Below are positions 7,014 to 13,228 of a stretch of DNA of 17,251 bases, in pieces. Each line of letters begins with the position of its first letter. The first letter of the stretch is position 1. This DNA comes from an uncultured Ignavibacteriota bacterium (GTDB lineage: Bacteria; Bacteroidota; Ignavibacteria; Tepidaquicellales; Tepidaquicellaceae): positions 1-17,251 of the forward strand of contig CALKAJ010000064.1 in NCBI GenBank assembly GCA_937983305.1, written 5' to 3'. A program made the position numbers and the translations under genes. The notes under the pieces were generated by a model. It had not been told where the DNA came from. It made no database searches and was given only the letters and a program-made list of their open reading frames with translations.

Positions 7014-7694
7014 TTATTTAACAATATTACTTTTAATTTTCCATTTACTGTTTTTATCTGCTTGTAAATTGTATGTAATCGTTACCTTCTTTTCAACATC
7101 TTTTCCGTCTTTGCCTTTAATGGTCTGCATCACGGTAACCTTCACCTGTGCATTACTGCCCTCTTGCTTAACGACTTTGGGTTCAGAGACTACAACGAAC
7201 TTTTTAACATCTTTGTAATTTTTTTTGAAAACATCCGTTGGTCTGTTATTCCAGAAAGTACTCGCCTTTTTCATATTATCGTCAAAATTTCCTTCTGTCC
7301 CTCTTTTAATATATTCGAGGTAGTCGTTTACCGTTATTGTAGGACTGTCGAGTCGTTTATTCAAATCTTTTTCTTTTTCGAGATTCTTTTTGTTCTTCTC
7401 TTCTTTACTGTTGCTCTTGGTTTTGGAAGTATCAGTGTTTAATATTCCTTTTTCCAAGTCAAGCATTTTTGAGGTAAGGATTGAATCTCTCTGATTCAGA
7501 AGCTTTTCTCTTTCATCAAGCTCTTTTGTCTTCTGATTCAGCATATCTTCTCTGACCTGAAGTTCTTTATCTTTATCGGAAGTAACCTGCTGGTCAGGAA
7601 GTTTAAATTCGCCCTCTTGTTGTTTGTCACAACCGGTAGTATAAACTAAGGTTGAGAGCAAGATAACAAATAATAATAATTTTAATGCTTTCAT
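7014..7694 (-). CDS. Coiled-coil lipoprotein of unknown function
   Basis: This 226-residue protein is probably lipid-anchored: basic start, hydrophobic core 'LLLFVILLSTLVY', then a lipobox-like 'TTGC' with C22 as the modified cysteine. Residues about 40-115 are highly charged and heptad-like. They include an imperfect repeat, 'REDMLNQK' (48-55) and 'REKLLNQR' (62-69), and a run of Lys/Glu/Asn/Ser, so a coiled coil followed by a flexible stretch is likely. The C-terminal domain (about 120-226) has the feel of a small alpha+beta fold: 'VNDYLEYIKRGTEGNF', 'ASTFWNN', then strands 'KFVVVSEPKVVK', 'AQVKVTVMQTIK', 'KKVTITYNLQ', ending in 'WKIKSNIVK'. That order resembles NTF2-like/DUF4878-type lipoproteins, but the match is only by pattern. 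Aspartate follows the cysteine, which in E. coli keeps lipoproteins in the inner membrane; whether that rule applies here is unknown. Confidence 0.75.
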   Translation of the reverse strand: MKALKLLLFVILLSTLVYTTGCDKQQEGEFKLPDQQVTSDKDKELQVREDMLNQKTKELDEREKLLNQRDSILTSKMLDLEKGILNTDTSKTKSNSKEEKNKKNLEKEKDLNKRLDSPTITVNDYLEYIKRGTEGNFDDNMKKASTFWNNRPTDVFKKNYKDVKKFVVVSEPKVVKQEGSNAQVKVTVMQTIKGKDGKDVEKKVTITYNLQADKNSKWKIKSNIVK

Positions 7695-7731
7695 TTTAAA
7701 TTAGATTTTTATTAAAATAATTTATTTGCAT

Positions 7732-7761
7732 ATTATATTCAATCTTGAAAGAAATATTCAA
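7732..7761 (-). promoter_or_regulatory. Candidate sigma-70-like promoter for the lipoprotein/sucD group
   Basis: Read on the - strand, TTGAAT (7761-7756) is followed after 18 bases by a perfect TATAAT (7737-7732). The leader to the ATG at 7694 would be about 30 bases. The element sits in the 142-bp divergent gap between the lipoprotein gene and pgi. The -35 box matches 4 of 6 consensus bases and overlaps a short inverted repeat (TTGAA-N7-TTCAA). The region is very AT-rich, and Bacteroidota use a different promoter consensus, so this is only plausible. Confidence 0.35.
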
Positions 7762-7836
7762 AAAAAATAAATATACTTTACTTTAATCTTTTTTATATGA
7801 ATAATTTTTCGGAAATTACCAAAAAAACACAAATAA

Positions 7837-9141
7837 ATGGATATCAGACTTGACAAGGGAAATGTTTTTGAACATATAAGCGAAGCAGATTTAAACTCTT
7901 TGCAAGGGAGAATGGAAGATTGCTCGGATGCTCTTCTTGAAAAAACGTGTAAGGGAAATGATTTTCTCGGCTGGATAGATCTGCCCGGTAAAATCAAGGC
8001 AGAGGAAATAATTGCAATCAAAAATGCCGCAGAAAGATTTATTGATGAGTCTGAGTTAGTTGTTGTAATTGGTATAGGCGGTTCCTATCTCGGAGCCAGA
8101 GCCGTAATTGATGCATTAACGCACAACTTCAGCTGTATTCAAAGTCAAAAGGCAAGGAAGTATCCTTTAATACTTTTTGCAGGACAAAATTTAAGTGAAG
8201 ATTATCTCTCCGATTTACTCGAAATTCTCGATAAAAAAGATTATTCCATAATTGTTATTTCGAAATCCGGAACTACAACAGAGCCGGCAATAGCATTCAG
8301 AATTCTTAAGCAGCATATTGAAGATAAATACGGTAAAGATATATCAAAGAGGAGAATAATTGCGATAACAGATAAGGCAAGAGGCTCTTTGAAGAAGCTT
8401 TCTGGAAAGTCAGGATATGAAACATTTGTTATACCCGATGATGTCGGAGGAAGGTTCTCCGTCCTGACTCCGGTAGGTTTACTTCCAATAGCAATAGCAG
8501 GATTGGATATAGGCGAATTACTTGAAGGAGCTAAAGAAATGTCTGCGGCAATAAAAGGTACTTCTTCTTTTGAAAAGAACATTGCATTTTATTATGCGGC
8601 AATCCGATATCTTCTTTTCAATAAAGGGAAGGTTATTGAAATGCTTGTAAACTATAACCCTTCTCTGCATTACTTTACCGAATGGTGGAAACAGTTATAC
8701 GGAGAAAGCGAAGGCAAACAGGGAAAAGGTATATTCCCGGCAGGAGCTGATTTAACGACTGACCTCCATTCTATGGGACAATTAATGCAGGATGGTGTCA
8801 GGAATATTTTTGAAACGATTCTTTGGGTTGAAAAACCAAGGAAAGAGCTTACGGTTCCCGAAGATAAAGCAAACTATGATGAATTAAACTATATTGCAGG
8901 AAAGCGAATCAATGAAGTAAATGAAAAAGCGATGCTGGGAACAGAGCAGGCACATAAAGCCGGAGGACTTCCCGTTATTAAAATAAGTATTCCGGAATTG
9001 AACGAAAGGAATCTCGGAGCGTTAATTTATTTCTTTGAATATGCTTGTGCTTTGAGCGGACTCCTTCTTGAAGTAAATCCGTTCGACCAGCCCGGAGTCG
9101 AGGAATACAAAAAAAATATGTTTAAATTACTCGGAAAATGA
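7837..9141 (+). CDS. pgi: Glucose-6-phosphate isomerase
   Basis: This 434-residue enzyme interconverts glucose-6-phosphate and fructose-6-phosphate and is of the shorter bacterial (Bacillus-like) PGI type. Visible landmarks are 'GIGGSYLGAR' (79-88), 'SKSGTTTEP' (142-150, sugar-phosphate loop), the PGI signature 'DDVGGRFSVLTPVG' (201-214), 'YGESEGK' (288-294) with the base-catalyst glutamate E290, 'GADLTTDLHSMGQ' with H311, and 'VNPFDQPGVEEYKK' with the active-site lysine at 425-426. The ATG at 7837 is the first good start; it is preceded by an A-rich leader without a Shine-Dalgarno, as is usual in Bacteroidota-like genomes. The gene's end overlaps the next gene's start as ATGA. Confidence 0.95.
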   Translation: MDIRLDKGNVFEHISEADLNSLQGRMEDCSDALLEKTCKGNDFLGWIDLPGKIKAEEIIAIKNAAERFIDESELVVVIGIGGSYLGARAVIDALTHNFSCIQSQKARKYPLILFAGQNLSEDYLSDLLEILDKKDYSIIVISKSGTTTEPAIAFRILKQHIEDKYGKDISKRRIIAITDKARGSLKKLSGKSGYETFVIPDDVGGRFSVLTPVGLLPIAIAGLDIGELLEGAKEMSAAIKGTSSFEKNIAFYYAAIRYLLFNKGKVIEMLVNYNPSLHYFTEWWKQLYGESEGKQGKGIFPAGADLTTDLHSMGQLMQDGVRNIFETILWVEKPRKELTVPEDKANYDELNYIAGKRINEVNEKAMLGTEQAHKAGGLPVIKISIPELNERNLGALIYFFEYACALSGLLLEVNPFDQPGVEEYKKNMFKLLGK

Positions 9142-9890
9142 AAAATATTATTTTTATCTTTATAATTTTATTTTGTATGAGTCTTAGTTCTTACAGCCAG
9201 GAAGTTTTTAAAACACACCTCTTTCTCGGTAAATGGACTATGACAGACATTCAGGATGCTGAAATATTTGAAGAATGGAACACAAATGCGTCCGGAGATG
9301 TAATAGGAACAAGTTATTTTGTGCAAAACGGAAAAGAAAGTGTTAATGAAATACTGAGCCTCGAGTTAGATAATGGAAACTTAAATTATTGTGCCATTGT
9401 GTTCGCACAAAACGACGGTAAAAAAATATGCTATACACTTAAATCGTATGATGAGAAAGATAAAATTTTTGTGTTTGAAAATTTAAATCACGACTATCCC
9501 AAAAGAATAATTTATAAATTTAAAGGCTACAACGAACCGGCACTAAGTGTAAGAATAGAGGACGATGAAAAAGGAAGCGAATTCAATTTTACAAAGGTAG
9601 AAGAGCTTCTGAAATTATATTACCTGTTCGGGAAAATAGTTAAAGAACCTTTTGTCAATAAAATCGGGAAAGAAATTCCCGGAGTTTATGATTATTTTTT
9701 TGAAGTTCAGGGTGAGAAATATTTTATCAGAAATTTCAAAACGGCTGATTCCCTGCATATTGAAGATTTACTTGGAAAGGAAGCAATATTCAAGTTAACT
9801 TTCCATAATGGTCTCTGGGACTCCGATGACAGCAATCACCAGAGCCGGATAGGGAAATACGTTAAGATTTATTTACATGAAAAACCGTAG
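9138..9890 (+). CDS. Secreted DUF6265-like protein with extra C-terminal domain
   Basis: This 250-residue protein has an N-terminal signal peptide (hydrophobic 'IIFIFIILFCMSLSSYS', cleavage probably near residue 20-21). Residues about 27-155 look like a DUF6265 domain: 'FLGKWTM', 'EEWNTNASGDVIGTSYF', 'NEILSLEL', and the diagnostic 'FENLNHDYPKRIIYKF' (113-128). DUF6265 proteins are periplasmic or outer-surface, lipocalin-like in appearance and of unknown function. A further 90 or so residues follow (about 160-250: 'EIPGVYDYFFEV', 'EKYFIRNF', 'LLGKEAIFKLTFHNGLW', 'RIGKYVKIYL'), a second beta-rich unit I do not recognise. The start overlaps the pgi stop by four bases, so it is probably translated after pgi. 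There is no evidence for a link to sugar metabolism beyond this position. Confidence 0.75.
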   Translation: MKNIIFIFIILFCMSLSSYSQEVFKTHLFLGKWTMTDIQDAEIFEEWNTNASGDVIGTSYFVQNGKESVNEILSLELDNGNLNYCAIVFAQNDGKKICYTLKSYDEKDKIFVFENLNHDYPKRIIYKFKGYNEPALSVRIEDDEKGSEFNFTKVEELLKLYYLFGKIVKEPFVNKIGKEIPGVYDYFFEVQGEKYFIRNFKTADSLHIEDLLGKEAIFKLTFHNGLWDSDDSNHQSRIGKYVKIYLHEKP

Positions 9891-9895
9891 TAAGA

Positions 9896-9925
9896 AATAA
9901 CTTTTAAACAAAAGAATTTGTTATT
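9896..9925. repeat. Nested inverted repeats upstream of ferritin
   Basis: AATAAC (9896-9901) and GTTATT (9920-9925) form one inverted repeat. Inside and partly overlapping it, AACAAA and TTTGTT (9907-9912 and 9917-9922) form a second with a four-base loop. They occupy the 71-bp gap before the ferritin gene. They could be an operator for an iron- or redox-sensing regulator or a weak terminator for the pgi group, but the arms are short and AT-only apart from one C/G pair each. The site does not match a classical Fur box. Confidence 0.25.
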
Positions 9926-9950
9926 AATCTTGAAAACTAAAAAATATTAA

Positions 9951-9955
9951 AGGAG
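9951..9955 (+). promoter_or_regulatory. Strong Shine-Dalgarno of the ferritin gene
   Basis: AGGAG lies 6 bases before the ferritin ATG at 9962, an ideal spacing. It is notable because the other genes in the window have weak or no such sequence (pgi, for example, has only an A-rich leader). It fixes the ferritin start and suggests high translation. Confidence 0.75.
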
Positions 9956-9961
9956 AAAATT

Positions 9962-10471
9962 ATGTTATCACAAAAATTGCAGGATGCAATTAACGAGCAA
10001 ATAAATTTTGAATTGTATTCCGAATACACTTACCTCTCAATGGCAGCATACTTTCAGGAAAACGACCTCGATGGTATTGCAAATTTTTTCAATGTTCAAA
10101 CACAGGAAGAACATTTTCATGCAATGAAATTTTATAATTACGTTCTTGAAAGAGGCGGAAAAATTGTTTTAAAACCCATTGCGGGTCCGGAAGTTGAATT
10201 CAAGTCAGCACTTGAAGTTTTTGAAAAAACTTTGGCACACGAGAAAGAAGTAACAAGAAGAATCAATGAAATTATGGATTTGGCGAAAAAAGAAAATGAC
10301 CACGCAACAGTAAGTTATCTTCAATGGTTCATAGATGAGCAGGTTGAAGAAGAAGCTACAGTCAATAAAATTCTCGGCAAACTGAAATACATTGGAGAAA
10401 ACGGTCCCGGATTGTTAATGCTCGACCAGGAGCTTTCTGCGAGAGTGTTTACTCCGCCTGCAAATGCCTAA
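9962..10471 (+). CDS. ftnA: Ferritin (FtnA-type, non-haem)
   Basis: This 169-residue subunit forms the 24-subunit iron-storage shell in the cytosol, oxidising Fe(II) at a di-iron centre. The ferroxidase residues of E. coli FtnA are found at the same numbers: E17 in 'NFELYSEY', E50 and H53 in 'EEHFHAMK', E94 in 'LAHEKE', and Q127 with E126, E129/E130 in 'WFIDEQVEEEATV', so both the A/B sites and the extra bacterial site C appear intact. No haem-binding methionine in the bacterioferritin position is evident, and length fits FtnA. The gene has its own strong ribosome site and is flanked by inverted repeats upstream and a hairpin downstream, so it is probably a separate unit. A Dps or rubrerythrin is excluded by the motif pattern. 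Confidence 0.95.
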   Translation: MLSQKLQDAINEQINFELYSEYTYLSMAAYFQENDLDGIANFFNVQTQEEHFHAMKFYNYVLERGGKIVLKPIAGPEVEFKSALEVFEKTLAHEKEVTRRINEIMDLAKKENDHATVSYLQWFIDEQVEEEATVNKILGKLKYIGENGPGLLMLDQELSARVFTPPANA

Positions 10472-10493
10472 AAAATAATTAATTTTAATCTAA

Positions 10494-10533
10494 GGGTTGT
10501 TCCGTTTTAAACGGAGCAGCCCGTATTTATTAT
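10494..10533 (+). terminator. Hairpin between ferritin and yjbQ, probable intrinsic terminator
   Basis: GGGTTGTTCCG (10494-10504) pairs with CGGAGCAGCCC (10512-10522) over 11 positions, two of them G-U, and can extend into the TTTTAAA loop. GTATTTATTAT follows the stem, a T-rich though imperfect tail. It lies 22 bases after the ferritin stop and ends 11 bases before the yjbQ ATG. It most likely stops ferritin transcription. Because the only GGAG near yjbQ is inside the 3' arm, it could instead, or also, regulate yjbQ translation. Confidence 0.65.
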
Positions 10534-10962
10534 ATGGATATTATTCAAAAAGAAATAAGTCTTTCTCCTAAGCCAAGAGGTTTTAATTTAATCACATCCA
10601 CAATTATTTCATCAATACCCGAGTTAAAAGAAATGTCAAGCGGGATGTTGAATATTTTTATTAAACACACATCTGCATCTCTGACTATAAATGAAAACGC
10701 AGACCCGGACGTAAGGGAAGACCTCGAAACTTATTTTAATTATGCTGTTCCGGAAGATACCGATATGTTTATGCACACAGCTGAAGGTACTGATGATATG
10801 ACTTCACACTTAAAATCTACAATCATAGGCAACAGTTTAAATATACCTGTTACAAACGGGAAATTAAATCTCGGAATATGGCAGGGGATTTATCTTTGTG
10901 AGCATATAAATTACTCTTCTCCAAGAAAACTCGTTCTTACATTAATCGGGCAAAGAAAATAA
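10534..10962 (+). CDS. YjbQ/UPF0047 family protein
   Basis: This 142-residue protein is a compact member of the YjbQ (UPF0047) family, found in nearly all bacterial groups. Some members have thiamin-phosphate synthase activity in vitro; the true role is unsettled. The conserved block 'HTSASLTINENADPDVREDLE' is present from H45, followed by 'HTAEGTDDMTSHLKS' (81-95) and 'LNLGIWQGIYLCEH' (111-124). These include the histidines and acidic residues clustered in the family's putative active site (H45, H81, E84, D88, H92, E123, H124). The length is typical. The ATG sits directly after a stable hairpin, with no good Shine-Dalgarno. The stop is 2 bases from that of the convergent RNase R gene. Confidence 0.92.
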   Translation: MDIIQKEISLSPKPRGFNLITSTIISSIPELKEMSSGMLNIFIKHTSASLTINENADPDVREDLETYFNYAVPEDTDMFMHTAEGTDDMTSHLKSTIIGNSLNIPVTNGKLNLGIWQGIYLCEHINYSSPRKLVLTLIGQRK

Positions 10963-10964
10963 AA

Positions 10965-13202
10965 TTACCTGCTTCTTCTGAATCTGATACGCTCTTTTTG
11001 CTGTGAATTTTTCCCGCCTGATGAATTTTTCCTGCGATTATTTTTCGCTGAACCCTGGCTGCTATTGCTTCTTTGACTTTTATCGGTTACCAATGAAAAG
11101 TCAATTTTCCTTGATTCCAAATCGCAACTTATCACTTTCACTTTTACTTTTTGACCGGCATAAAATTTTCTGCCGCGTCTTACCCCAACTGCATAGTATT
11201 CTTTTTCGTTGTACTCATAATAATCGTCTTCAAGATTTCTGAATCTTATAAGACCCTCAATCAGGCATCCGTCAAGCTCAACGAACATACCGTAATTAAT
11301 AATTCCCGAAATTATTCCTTCAAATTCTTTTCCTAATCTGTGAGAAAGGTATTCTACCTGCTTAATCTTTATGGTTTCCCGTTCGGCATTTACTGCGGCT
11401 TGTTCCTGTGCAGAACTTTGTTTGCAAACATCTCCTAATATTTTTCTGTAGTGAGATTTCTTTTTTTCTATTTCGGAATCAGTATTGAGATAATCGTATA
11501 AAATTCTGTGAACTATTAAATCCGGATATCTTCTGATTGGAGAAGTAAAATGAGTATAATCCTTAAAGCCGAGACCGTAGTGACCAATATTATCGGGGGT
11601 ATAAATGGCTTTTGCCATTGAGCGTAACAGAAGGTTGTTGATAACATATTCTTCCGGTTTACCTTTTATTTGAGCGGTTAGATTGACTATTGATTTTTTA
11701 TCCTCAAGATTGATTGAATATCCGAATTGCCTGATAAACCTCGATAAATCGGCAAGTTTATCTTTATCGGGCAGGTCGTGAACTCTGTAAACAAACGGAA
11801 AAGGAGACTGATATTTATTGCTCAAATTAGTTACATATTCCGTTACGCATTTATTTGCAAGCAGCATAAATTCTTCAATCAATTTCATCGAGTCAAGTCT
11901 TTCTTTTGCCTTTATTTCAGCTATATCTCCATTTTCATCAAGTATAAATTTAACTTCAGGCGTATCGAAATCTATGCTTCCATCTTTCATTCTCAAAGCA
12001 GTCAACATCTTTGACAGCTCGTACATAGTAAGCAGTTCTTTTGCATATTTATGACTTTTACCGTCGAGTATTTCCTGTGCCTCCTCATAAGAAAATCTTT
12101 TATTGCTGTTTATTATAGCTTTGAAAATTTCGTAATTTATAACCTTACCTTTTGCCGTAAGGTAGATAAAAACAGAAAATGTATATCTGTCAACTCCCTC
12201 TTTCAGTGAGCAGATATCGTTAGATAAAACTTCAGGAAGCATCGGAGCGACCATATCAACTAAATAAACACTTGTTCCTCTTTTCAATGCTTCGATATCT
12301 GTTTCGCTTCCTTCTTTTACATAGTTGGAAACATCGGCAATATGAACTCCAAGTTTATATCCTTCGGAAGTTTTTTCAATTGAAACAGCGTCGTCAAAAT
12401 CTTTTGCATTTATGGGGTCAATTGTAAAGCAATTGGTTTTTCTTAAATCAACTCTATCTCCGAATAATTTCCTTCTTGCATGAGGTTTTGGCAGGGATTC
12501 AAGTTCTTCTTTTGCTTTAATGCCAACCGATTTAGAATGTTCTTCTATATTTTGTGGAAACTCAACTGAAAACCCGTATTTTTTCAATACGGAAATCAGC
12601 TCAACATCTTTTTCTCCGGCCTCTCCGAGGATTTCCACAATCCTTCCTTCAAGCTCAATAAAAGGCGAATCCAAATCGTCGTAGTTTAATATTTCGCAAA
12701 CCACTTTATCTCCCGGCGAGGCTTTATTAATATTTGCCTGCTGAATTAAAATATCTTTTTTTACCTGTCTTGAATCCGGTATGACAAAAAAATTCTTTTT
12801 TATAAGCTCAAGTCTTCCTGTTATAGATTTTACCTCTTTATTAATAACCTTTATAACTTTTGCAAATTCTTTTCCGGTTTTCTTTTTCTTTGAAATTATG
12901 AATTCGATTTTATCTCCTGCAGATATTAATATTCCGGGATTCGATTTGACGTTTATTTCTTTCCCCTTGTAATTTATTATAAATCTTTCATTACTGCCGA
13001 TTTCCACCACTCCTGACTGTATCTCGCTTGCAAAAGCTCCCTCTTTCAGTGTATAAAATTTTCCTGTCTTTTCTATCTTATCATTTTTTATAAGGCTTTC
13101 TAAAATTGCCCGGATGTTATTTTTCTCGCTTAGGTGATAACCTGCTTTATTTAAGATAACATTAAACTTTAAGGGCTTATTTTCCTGCCTTAATATTTTC
13201 AA
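10965..13202 (-). CDS. rnr: Ribonuclease R
   Basis: RNase R is a processive 3'-to-5' exoribonuclease that degrades structured RNA. Domains in order are an N-terminal winged helix (about 1-55), cold-shock-like OB folds (about 60-200), the RNB catalytic domain (about 240-570) and an S1 domain (about 624-706), then a basic, Ser/Asn/Lys/Arg-rich tail (707-745). The metal-binding acidic cluster 'TIDPINAKDFDDAVSI' (260-275) and the RNB signature 'HFTSPIRRYPDLIVHR' (551-566) are intact. The start is uncertain. The annotated one is TTG at 13202, and no ATG exists between it and the in-frame stop at 13236-13238. The upstream codons (ISDHNQ) read like protein, so an even rarer start is possible. The gene follows tamB by about 26 bases and probably shares its transcript. 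Confidence 0.93.
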   Translation of the reverse strand: MKILRQENKPLKFNVILNKAGYHLSEKNNIRAILESLIKNDKIEKTGKFYTLKEGAFASEIQSGVVEIGSNERFIINYKGKEINVKSNPGILISAGDKIEFIISKKKKTGKEFAKVIKVINKEVKSITGRLELIKKNFFVIPDSRQVKKDILIQQANINKASPGDKVVCEILNYDDLDSPFIELEGRIVEILGEAGEKDVELISVLKKYGFSVEFPQNIEEHSKSVGIKAKEELESLPKPHARRKLFGDRVDLRKTNCFTIDPINAKDFDDAVSIEKTSEGYKLGVHIADVSNYVKEGSETDIEALKRGTSVYLVDMVAPMLPEVLSNDICSLKEGVDRYTFSVFIYLTAKGKVINYEIFKAIINSNKRFSYEEAQEILDGKSHKYAKELLTMYELSKMLTALRMKDGSIDFDTPEVKFILDENGDIAEIKAKERLDSMKLIEEFMLLANKCVTEYVTNLSNKYQSPFPFVYRVHDLPDKDKLADLSRFIRQFGYSINLEDKKSIVNLTAQIKGKPEEYVINNLLLRSMAKAIYTPDNIGHYGLGFKDYTHFTSPIRRYPDLIVHRILYDYLNTDSEIEKKKSHYRKILGDVCKQSSAQEQAAVNAERETIKIKQVEYLSHRLGKEFEGIISGIINYGMFVELDGCLIEGLIRFRNLEDDYYEYNEKEYYAVGVRRGRKFYAGQKVKVKVISCDLESRKIDFSLVTDKSQRSNSSQGSAKNNRRKNSSGGKNSQQKERIRFRRSR

Positions 13203-13228
13203 TATTTGATTATGGTCGCTGATTTTAT

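Noticed and set aside
7758..8021. 87-residue - strand frame over the start of pgi
   Set aside because: It is antisense to a clear pgi gene and lacks protein-like features or a plausible start context.
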